Source: Bombyx mori (Eukaryota > Arthropoda > Insecta > Lepidoptera > Bombycidae). Taken from it: a stretch of 64,000 nt of DNA. The number at the start of each line of letters is the position of its first letter. The stretch's first letter is position 1. Below are positions 48,901 to 60,900 of this stretch, in pieces. The notes under the pieces were generated by a model, which did not search any database, was not told the DNA's origin, and was given only the letters and a program-made list of their open reading frames with translations. Position numbers and translations under genes: made by a program. Location: NCBI RefSeq assembly GCF_030269925.1, contig NC_085128.1:8558501-8622500 (forward strand). The letters are read 5' to 3'.

Positions 48901-51900
48901 AAAGACTTTTTATCATCATTCTTACATTCGTTTCCCTTGTGACCGAATTCATTACACTTAAAGCATTTAATGCCCTTTGTACAGCCGGGGGATTGATGGT
49001 CTAAATCACCACAGTTGTAGCATCTTTTAAAGTGCGGTTTTCTTGATGACGATGTGCCTGGCTCTACATTTACTTGCGGAACTGCCTGGTGATATGATAG
49101 TGTACTCTTTTTCTTTTGAAAATCGCTATAAACGTCCAGCTTCTTTCGAAAATCACTGTAGATGTCTAGCTTCTTTCTAAAATCTTTCAAATCTGTAGCT
49201 CCATATAAAATTGCTTTGTTAGAATCAGGATCATTGATACCATCTATAACGTATTCCATTAAAGCAGCATCATCTACTCTTCCATGCAGTGCTATTTCTT
49301 TCATAACTAAAAAGTATTGTTGTATAGTTTCATCATTTTTTATCTTTCGTGAAATAAGCTTCTTGTGAATCTTAGCACTATTAACCTTAGGGCCAAATTC
49401 TTCAATAAGGGCTTCCTTCAAAGTAGGATAGTCTTTAACTCTACCAATAGATCTTAAAAATAGCTTTGCTGTTCCACCCAAAAGTTTCTTTGCATAGATC
49501 AATCTTTCCACTTTAGTCCACTTCATCAAATCAGCAACATCTTCAAATTCATCAAAAAACTCCAAAATCGGGTAGGTATCATCTCCGGTGAAAGGTGACA
49601 TGGACTGCTCCAAATCACGAAACGAGATATGCACCTCAACGTCTTCTCTTTCGTCATTATCATTATTCTTCTTAGGAGGCATTTTTTACTTTAGGATTTT
49701 TATGCAAAAAAAAAGATAATAGTCTCGTTGAACTCGTAAATAAATAGTCGTAGTAGTCGTTAATAACAATTTTCAAAATCAGTCTTCTTCTTAAGTAGGT
49801 AATCTTCAGTAAATAATCTTATGTAATCTTCATAATAAGTCTGCATAAAATAATGTTACACGAAACTTCATCAATAATCTTCATCATAAAATCGTTATTT
49901 TTACACGTCTCCAAGTCTTGGATGCACAATGAAAATGCACTATAGCAGTCAACTTATCTCTGTAAAAATTCGTCAATCCACTGTGATTTATCACCGAACG
50001 ACATCCTGAACAGTATCGCGGACGAGCCCCCAAAAAGATGTGGGATGGTATGGCGAAATCTAGTGGATATTTAGTTTAACAACAAAATCTTTTATTCTTT
50101 CAAAAAATACTACATACACATTCGTAACATCGTTCTGTCCAACTTATATCTGTCATTTATATTTTCTTCTTTTAAAAATAAAACTCGTGTGCCAGTGTGA
50201 ATTAACCAAAAAGTACCGATATCCCACTTATATATATTAGAGTGAAACATAAAAACAACTGTAATTCTTTGTGTCACGCGTGTAGTACATCGTCGATGCC
50301 AGGCCTAATTCCATGAACCTAATTGAATTACAAACATTGTACTCGTTCCATATTATTATGAGTGTAGCCGGGTATATTTAACGGTTCGATTAGCTTGTGG
50401 CTTGTACCGCTACATCAGACGGATCGGTAACGCGTTCAGAGAGCCGACTCCGTACTTATTTACCAACATAGGTCGGAATCCGAGTGTGGCGCGAAGCGAC
50501 ATTCTGCACAATGAAGAATGAAACAAGAATTAATGTTTACGTTTGGGCAAATTTCTCGACGGCTACGTCACGTGTCGATGCGAGGGGCGCGGGGAGGAGC
50601 GCTACAGGTGGTCGCCTCTGCCTCCCCTCGCCGCGTCGCAACGCGATTGATCGCCTGCACACCACAGCCGGCAGCCACTCTACATATTGACCGGAGTACT
50701 GACGCCCGTGTCCTGCTCCTACTTGGCTGCAGACTTCCTATATATGCTACGTCGAGCATGTTATAATGTCCTTGCCGTTCCCTTAGGGCTTTCCCACATG
50801 TTTCATTTTGGCGTAGCATGAGTTTTTCGCAAACTCTTCTATTTAGAAAAAAAGCAGAACGTTAAACAATCTCTGAATGAAGCTCTTAAGCAACAACATA
50901 AGTATAAGATGTTAACATAAAATGCTAAGTAAATTTTATGTTAATATCATTGTGCAGTAAAAAACAAGTTGTCGTTTCCTAGACAAAACTCGTTAGAAAC
51001 TTTTATTGTAAATATTTTTGTCTGACAAAGAATGAGGAATGATAGTAGGGGATATAACATTTCCTCCTCCTTGCGTTGTATTTCTAAACGCTGAGGACCG
51101 CCCTTCGGTAACACTTTCTTACGCACGATCTTTCTCCGTCTGTTTCTATCTCTGGCGGTGTGGAGGGCATTGTGAAATGTGAAATCAAGAGCGGTGCGGA
51201 TCTGGTCGAAACAACGTATTGGGCGCACCTCCGAGCCCTTTTTCCATCTACTTTATTGGTCACGATGAGCCTCTCAAGGTTGTTTCCATCTTTCCTTGTA
51301 ACGTGACCGAAGTATTCGAGGACTCTGCGAAGACACTCGGTTGACAGCCGCGAGGAGATTTTGAGTTCTCGCAAAATTGAGGCGTTAATCTGGAATGCGG
51401 TCTACGGAATACGGAGCATCTTTCTCCAGCTCCACATCTCAAAGGTGCTAATGCATTTACGGTCTGCCGCTTTCAAAGCCTCAGCGCCATATGAAAAAAT
51501 CGAGAAGACCAGGGTCCGTACTATTTTGGTTTTGGTCTTTACGGAAATATTTAGTTTTCTCCAGTTTTTTTCCTAGCTGAGTCATGGTAGTCTTGGCCAT
51601 GTCAATTCTCCTGTGCACTTCCTTCTGCACGAGCCATTGTTGCTGATGTAGAAAGCCAGGTAGTTAAAGTTGTCCCCTATTTCTAGGTCTGGAGATTTTT
51701 ACGTTGGCGTGCCAAGGCTTTTACCCAAACGGGGTCCATACATTAAATAATTAGGTAACGGATAATTAAAACAAATAATAATTAAATTAATTACAAAATA
51801 TAATTTATAATTAGAAACCAAATTCATCTAAGTGCAATAAATGTAATTGAATTATGGGTTAATAATAATTAATAATTGTTATCATTTAATGTGTACTATG

Positions 51901-54900
51901 CATGGAATTAAATAAAGCTTTATTATTATTATTATTGTTCAATATAACAACAATCGTTTGCTATTTGATATTAATATAACTACTATGATAAACATATTTT
52001 ATTAATTTTGATATAGTAAAGTTTTGATTTACACCTAGTGTAATAACAACACTGAGTGCTTACTATACAAATGTACCTATAATTAAATTTGAATAGAGTC
52101 AGTATGTTAGTTTTTAGTACCATTATTTAATTTAAAACCAAATAAAACAAGTCGCGGAGATTGCTCGATATTTATGTTCGGAGGGTGCGATTTGATTGTG
52201 GTATAGGCATTGCGGTTAAACACTTAAAACTTCGCTTCTCCAGGTGGTTTTCACATAAAAGTCAATAAACACCGGGGTTGATAGCTTATTTGCTTATATC
52301 TACAAATCATATATTTGGGAAAAGATAAAAATACATTTCTATATTTCCCAGAAAGTGAAACCGTGACTACGGTAACAAAATTATTACCTACTGGTTCTTT
52401 ATCTGAGTGTACAAAAGAGCGCGTTTATATCTATTTCAGGAAAAGTAACAATGAATGCGTTCACTCTTTAAACAAAATTTGAGAGTCAATTAAAAATATA
52501 TTTTAAAGACAGTTCACAAAGTAACCCGTGTTCGTATACAGCTTTTAAAATAACATTCTGGTTTCTGACAATTATTTTATAATCTAACAATTCAAACGTA
52601 ATGATAAATCCATTATTAGAACTTGGAAATATCGCGAAGAAGACCGCCTAAGAAGACCGATTCCGTTCAAGTTTCCAAAATTTAAAACGCCTATAAGAGA
52701 AACCGTCTCTGTTAAACTGTATGGTATTATAATAAACACGTTTGCTATGTAACATCTTTGCTGTGTGAATGAATGAAAAATTAACTCTTACTTTCTCATA
52801 TTATTTTGAACAGCTTTGGTTTAATTTTAACATGTTTAATGTTAACTGCCTTACACACAATCGTAAAATAATTGAAATTTACGATTGACCAAACAAAATT
52901 GTCTATTAATAACTCACATTTAAAATAAGGGTTATATTTTTACATACCACAGGCTAGTTAAGCTATTTCACTACATAGTATAAAACAAAGTCGCTTTCTC
53001 TGTCCCTATATCCCTTTTTTTGCTTAAATAATTAAAACTACGCAACGGATTTTGATGCGGTTTTTTTAATAGATAGAGTGATTAAAGAGGAAGGTTTATA
53101 TGTATAATAACATTCATTAAATAGTGGAGAAATTAATAATAAATTACATTTCCGAAGCGAAGCGAGGGCGGGTCGCTAGTATAGAGTAGTTATAAGTAAA
53201 TTTTAGTATAAATCGATTGTACGTTTTACAAAAAGGAAACCAAGGGATTACTATATTCAGTAATGCCTTGGTTTCTATTACTTGTCTAAAAGAATATATC
53301 ATCGACTGAGATATAATTGCAAAGATTCGGATCATTTTAAATGTTACATCAGCTGTTGGTAAGATAAATGCACATTACGTATTCTGTAACAAATAAGAAA
53401 TGAATGCATAGAGTTATAAACATATGATTATTTTTAATATATTATGATGGACTTTTATTAAATAAATATGTGTTCGCAGTTTATTTGTTTTTTTTTTGTA
53501 AACTGGCTCACAGTTCACTCTGTGTAAGTAGCTTTACTATTAAATTAATCACAATCAATTATAATCTCATTTGTAATACAAAGCTTAGAAAAAAATTTAT
53601 GGATCAATTTGTTCATCAGATGAAATTTGTCCATTGCATTCCGGAAATAAATATGCAAGAATAAAAAATGAAAAGTTTAAAAACTACATCCGATATTTAA
53701 GTTTTATAATTGAATTCGAAAAGATCAAATGTAAAGTCAGTTACTGTCTCAGTTACTGCAATAACTGTTCGTTGGACAATGCGATTAAACCGCTGATGAT
53801 TGAACAGTAAAACACACAAGAAATGAATATTCTGAATGTGATTCAAAACGGTATTAAATTCACAGATTATGGTGTGTACGCATCGAAAGAGGCACGCGTG
53901 CGACGTGCTTTAGCGCGACGAGAGCAACGCGCCGTCGCTCATACAACGCATATGCCGCTCACATCAGCTGTAAGTTTGTTTTATATTTATTAACTAGATG
54001 ACCCGGCAGACTTCGTAGTACCTCAATCGATAAATAAAAGACCTAAACTTTTGTATAAAATAAACTTAAAACAAACAAAAGGAATCCGTCCGACGGGGGA
54101 CACATCAAAGGGAAAATAAAATTGTTATTTTTATTTAACTCCGAGCATATTCATATTACCACACCAAAATTAGCCAAATCGGTCTAGCTGTTCTCGAATT
54201 TTCGCGAGACTAACGAACAGCAATTCGTTTTTATATAATAAGTAGATCAGAACACAGAACACCTGATTACAGGAGCCTATAGTCACCACGCTATATGTAA
54301 ACCAGCTTATTTGAGACACGATGCAAATCTCAATTGAATTGTTTAAGTTTTTAAAATCGGAACACTTATTACCGTGACAATTAACGGCAATAATGGCGTT
54401 TAAGTTTTGAAAACTGGAAAACTTGTTTAATGCGACAATTAATAGAAATAGGCAAGTTTGTCGGTTCGTACCATAGTATCTAAAAGTGTTTCTGAAGATT
54501 TGGTAACAAAAACCATTTTTATGTAGTCCTATATATCTGCTCTAATCGTGCTCTTCATGTCTGAGGGTTGTGATCTATAATAACTTTCGTCTTCATGATG
54601 TTGTGCCCTTTCATCCTGTCTTCGTCTATTTGGAGAGCATCGTAGACGGTGGTATCAAGGGTGGTGCGGATTTTTTCAAGATTGCCTCCCCCTTTTATCG
54701 CTGTGTATCCGAAGTACATTACAATTGGCTTGAAGCATATGCTAGAAAACCTTGTTTTAATATTGATGTTCGCGAGTATAGTAGTCCTATACAGGGTCTT
54801 TTGTGTTATATAGAAAACCAGAAAGTTGCTTAATATTAGCTTATCGAACGAACTCTCAACTGTGCTTTATTCGATCAGAATTTTAAAGTCGATTTTTGGT

Positions 54901-57900
54901 GCATTAATATATTATAAGATAGATAAGCGGACAAATTGACATTACGCAAATACACGATGCATTGATTTAGTGTAAAATATTAACGATTACAAATAAAATT
55001 TATTAATATGCATCACTGTAAACATGATTATTTAGGGGACAACACAAAAACAACAAAAATATATTTATTGCATTAATTGCACGTAATCATCTGGAGGGAT
55101 TGTGTTCTTCTGCATTTACAGTAAGACATGCTGTTAATATTGCATGTTAATAAATCCAACTACTGTAATCTGTATTTATATATAAAAATGAATTGCTGTT
55201 CGTTAGTCTCGCTAAAATTCGAGAACGGCTGGACCGATTTGGCTAATTTTGGTCTTGAATTATTTGTGGAAGTCCAGAGAAGGTTTAAAAGGCTTAGATA
55301 AATATGAAAATGCTTAAAATTAAATCAAAATAACAATTTTGTTTTTCCTTTGATGTGTCCCCCGTCCGACGGATTCCTTTTGTTTGTTTTAAGTTTATTT
55401 TATTCCAAAATTTAGGTCTTTTATTTAACGATTGAGGCACTACGAAGTCTGCCAGGTCAGCTAGTAGTAGATAAAAACGAGATGAGCTAAGTGCTCTTTA
55501 AAAAATAGATTGATGACGAGAAGATTACCGTCCCTGCTAACAATATAAATATATAAACCGAACCCATCAGTGTCAGAAAACATTAAACCCACACAAGTAG
55601 AAGTACAAAATGTATTTTTTATTCGGTATAGAAGGTCGTATATAAATTCAGGACGGTACGACATTTACTCACACGTGACACTGAGCACGTATACCTGTTT
55701 GTAAACAAAAACGTTTAAATGAAAAATAAATATCATACGGACAATAAAGTTTACAAACAAACTTTTGCATACAGAGTGCTCCCATAAAAAGACAATCCAT
55801 TAATTTACAGAAAATAATAAAGTTGCTAAGCAAACGGGACGTGGATAATCGTATGCAAACGACCGAATAAATGCTGAACGATTTAACTAGAAGGATAGAC
55901 TCATCTTAGTGAAATTAATATAAAAAACTTTTCGAAGAAACAAATCTTGACAAATAAAATGTCCTTTAATTTACTTAGTATAAGATTAGTGAAAATCTAT
56001 TTCGAAAGTCGTCAATGACTCGACATTATATGAAATCTTCAATAGAAAATCCACAACTTTTATTCCATCATGAATAAGCTATCGCAATACGAAAAGATCA
56101 GCTAAAATTATGTAGGTCAGTGTCAAAGGACCGAGGAATTTCTGCTTGCCTTATCATTCCTTAAACACACAATTTTCAAGTCTCTTCCTTATGGTACTCC
56201 GCATAAAGCTTTTATTTCATTGTATATAGAAAATACGAGAAATTCAAAACATTTATCGAGTGAACGATTCGTAAACGTTAGAACATTTGAACTCTTTGTG
56301 AGCCACGTTTTCATTCGAAATCAGATATCGTTTACAAAACAAATTCAAATGAATTCTTATCAGTGCAATGAACTGTAACTTTAACTAAAACATTTTACAT
56401 AAAGTATTTTTTGTTCAATTGTTAAATGAGAAACATCATACATGTTATTCGTAATATTACCGTACATTTTATTTATTTATTTCAAATCAAATGAACGTAT
56501 TTTTTTTTTCTATTCATGAAACACTCATATAATTAAGTTTTTTTTTAATAACAATGTAAACAAAGTTAGCAGTGTCGCACTCGACGTAAACACGTTAGAT
56601 GAGTGAGGTATTTAACAAAAGCAAGCATTAACAAATAATCCGGTCGAAAGTGGTATCATTACGGCGTCATATTACGAGACAAGTGAGCGTCACAAAGGCG
56701 CTAATGAGGGCGGGGATGGCGCAGGGCGTGCGGGTGTGCCCGAGAGGTGGAGGTGGCCTATGAAAGCTGTCAGCGGTTGATTTTTCCGAGTGTCGTGGGC
56801 GCCGCGCTGATCGATAAGTCACGTGGTCCTCGCGCGCTTGCCCTAGCCGCTCGATAGTTAGTTAGCCTTTGCAGATTTCTCGCTACTACACCCAGCTACC
56901 ATCCGAGTGAAGTATTCGTTTATTACAAATTGTACGCGCTTTAACAAGCCCGATGACTTTTGATGGTTTTTTTTTTAAAGTATTTTTCTTTTACTATGTT
57001 TATTCATAAACGCGGTTATGTCCTCAACTTAATATTAGATTTATTACAATTTGACAAAAAGTATTGTAATAATATTGTAAGCATTTGTATTTACGTTAGC
57101 GAAACTTTAAAAAACCACGTATAAAAGTTTTAAAAAGTTACAATGTGCTGTAGCTACGAAGGCGCCGGCGTAGCAATCGTAGCGCCATCGCACTACGAAT
57201 TTTAAAACATTTGTAACTTTCATTTATTTGCATACTTAAAAACTTTTCGTCATTCGTTCTGGTAAAGTAAACATTCAGAAAACAACCATAAATACACAGG
57301 TCGCGTTTCTGATCATGAAATCGCTTAAAAAAATCAACTGGAATATCGTTTTTTTTTTATTATTATTATTTGTGTTTAATAAAGGTTAATAGGTTAATAT
57401 TAATAATGTAAAGTAAAGCGTACAAATATTAGTTGTAAGTATAATCTACATAAAAGTATTAAACTTAAATTATAATTATTTAACTCTATTCTACTTTATC
57501 ATCTAAATTATCTAATGTTATCGTCTAAATATTCTGACATAGTATAGTAAGCCTTATCTAATAAAAATACTTGCAATTTTCGCTTAAAATCTTGTAAATC
57601 TACCGTCTTCAAAATTTTTATAGGTAGTTTATTAAATATTCTTGTTGACATACTAAAAAAAACTCTTGTCATAAAGGGCAGTTCTATCAAAATCGTGAAC
57701 AATATTTAAAAAAATGTTCAGTTGTCTTATGTTAGCATGTTGTACTATGCAGTTGGTGCAATGCAATAGTGCAAGGGGAGTTACGGACATCGATCGCCGG
57801 CGGGGGAGGGAGCGCTCTGAGTTTCACCCGCTCCTCGCTACGCTAAACATTATCTCGCTCAGAACTTTCCAAAATCTTGAATATTACTCTTAAGCAATTT

Positions 57901-60900
57901 AAATACCCTAATAATTAAATATAAGTGTAGATAAATTATTAAAAAGACTCCGTCTGAGTAATTTTGTAACAAATGAATTTGGTTTTAATACGTTTTTATT
58001 AGCTTCAGACGTATGTATGTTTGTAACGAAATCTTTGAATATGATTTTGACCCCCTTCAAAACGTCGGATTAACTCTAAATGTGGTATACTTATTTTCAT
58101 ATTGACCTTTATCACTATCTATAAAATTTGTAAGACAAATGCTATTCTGTATTCTTTAATGCAATAATTTTACTAATATAACGTCATTGGTCGAATGTTA
58201 TAATTACATAGAATCAAAACAAACAAAACCAATTAGGTACGATCAATTTGAGACTTAGACCTCATGTCGCAAAGTGGGCAGCACTCAGCACACACGTTGT
58301 GATGACCAGAGGCTCATTAAGCCATCCAGCTACGAAATAAAATAAATTACTATAGGGCATTCGTAGGCTACACAAGTAGTGCCACAACCCTGCCTATTTT
58401 TGCTACGAACCAATAAAAGATTCCTTTTTGTAATGGTATAGTATAAGTGTAAGTAAGGTGTAAGTGTTTTGAAATGCTATAGAAACTTTGAACGTTGAAC
58501 ACAGACATTATGTCTCATGGGAGATGCCGTCATTTACGTTGTACAATGTCTGTGAATAAATAGTAAACATTCAACGGCCTTAAGTCGTGGTATTTTCCTT
58601 TCTAATAGAGCTATCACAAACTCACAGACATTCGAGACAAGAACATTTACAGTCAGTAGACGTATGCCGAATATTTTAAGAAACTACTGATTTTAACCGA
58701 GAATCGATGACTAACCATTGGACAAATCAAATATCTTGCAGCACTCCGTGAGTTTTGATGAGCGCTTTAAACTGGGGGTCTGATATTTCGTCTATTATTA
58801 TATACCCTTAGAGCTTTGAACTCACTAAATCTCTATTTACTTAGAAAATGAATCGAAAATTGTCTAATTATTTTCATGTATTTATTTAAATTTACTAGCA
58901 ATGTTTTTTTTTTATTGCTTAGATGGATGTATGAGCTCACAGCCCACCTGGTGTTAAGTGGTTACTGGAGCCCATATACATCTACAACGTAAATGCGCCA
59001 CCCATCTTGAGATATAAGTTCTAAGATCTCAGTATAGTTACAACGGCTGCCCTACCCTTCAGACCGAAACGCATTACTGCTTCACGGCAGAAATAGGCAG
59101 GTCGGTGGTACCTACCTACGCGGACTTACAAGAGGTCCTACCACCAGTGTAAAGTAAGTAAGTTTGTCACAGGATTTAAAAAAAATAGAATTATGACCCT
59201 TACTGAAATTATGATTCTAGTATCTTTATTTTGTAAATAGGACGTACGGTCCAAACGTGAGGTGAACCTTCAATTCAATTCAAATGCATTTTATATTTAC
59301 AGCCCTCTTCAGAATGCGGTATGAACAACCGAGGTTCCGCATATTGCGAACCGCATATGTGGACTCCATATCAGGTTAGTGAAATTTATAGCTCGCTGCT
59401 CTTTTTTATTTTTATTTATTGCTTAGATGGGTGGGCGAGCTCACAGTCCATTTGGTGTTGAGTGGTTACCGGAGCCAAAATAAATCAACTACTTAAAAGC
59501 CGCCATCCACCTTGAGACATGAGTTCCAAACTCTCTGTTTTTTTTAATACGCTTTTATTAGCTTCAGACGTATGTATGTTAGTATGTAACGGAATCTTTG
59601 AACATGATTTTGACGCCCTTTAAAACGTCGGATTAACTCGAAATTTGGCATACTTATTAAGGACCGATGATAATTAAATATTTAAAGAAAAAAATGAAAA
59701 ATTTGAAATTCAACTAAAGCTGAAAAATAAATAATAGTTCAAAAAAACTAAACATATTTATTTATAACTACTGATACCATCCACCCCGCGCTTTTTTACA
59801 ATAAAATCATTTTTTCTTACACTATTTTTAATTCAAATTTATTTTCTATTTTTTAGTTGGATTTTCTATAAAAGCGTTTTTTTTGTTGTTTTTTTAAACT
59901 ATTATTTATTTTTAGAGTACGTGTTTATATTAATGTTTATTTTGATTAAATTTGGTAGACTGGCTTCAGTGCTGGAGGGTGGAACGGCACTAGTGCAGTT
60001 AACGGAGGACTGTGGCCATCTCGAGGATCCTGTTCGCGTGACGTCATGCGCTATACACCAGACTGCAGGCCAGTTAAGGTGACCCTTAAAGGCTAATAGT
60101 TCGCATTAGTTGTTGATTAACATGATTTTCATAGATATTCCCAATTAGTTTTTAATATTATAATAGTATGTCTTATAATATACTACGACTAAAACCTAAC
60201 TACCTAAAGATAAACTACCTAAAGGCCTAAAGGATAAGACGTCCGATGCATTCGTATCTTGAGATACACCAGTGTTCGAATCCCGCTGGCGGGTACCAAT
60301 TTTGCTAATGAAATACGTACTTAACAAATGTTCACTATTGACTTCCACGGTGAAGGAATAACATCGTGTAATAAAAATCAAACCCGCAAAATTATAATTT
60401 GTATTGTAATTATTAGTGGTAGGATCTCTTGTGAGTCCGCATTGGTAGATACCACCACCCTGCCTATTTCTGCCGTGAAGCAGTAATGCTTTTCGGTTTG
60501 AAGGGTGGGGCGGCCGTTGCAACTATATTATTATATACTGAGACCTTAGAACTTATATCTCAAGGTATGTGCGGCATTTACATTGTAGATGTCTAAGGGC
60601 TCCGGTAACCACCTAACATCAGGTGGGCCGTGAGTTTGTCCAACCATCTAAGCAATAAAAAAAAGTATTAATGTTGTGTTTTCGACAAGATTCCCGTTGT
60701 ATATGAAATAGAATAGATTAACTCTTTATTCGAATACCGAAATAAATAAACTCAGTTAGAGATTAAAATCGATATAAATGTTTGTAATAATAGGCAGTAC
60801 GTATTTGTTTCTAAAGTGATGCATATCGCATATCTTATTCGTACAATGTAGAAAATATATACTATCAAATTTAAGTCAAATTTACAATGTCGTTTATTGG

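Larger units (their letters stand above)
47958..50228 (-). mobile_element. Young LTR retrotransposon, Gag-protease only
   Basis: Two 190-bp LTRs (47958-48147 and 50039-50228) look identical base for base. In element orientation each starts AGTGGGATATCGG and ends ACCATCCCACA. The target duplication is TATA (47954-47957 and 50229-50232). The internal part is 1.9 kb with one long frame (Gag plus protease) and no reverse transcriptase, RNase H or integrase. It must therefore rely on a relative for enzymes. The body resembles Ty3/gypsy Gag. It lies in intron 1 of the 45931 gene, antisense to it, 7 bp from the end of the Helitron-type element. Confidence 0.93.

Noticed and set aside
60196..60522. 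108-codon minus-strand frame
   Set aside because: Antisense of a full-length Bm1 SINE.
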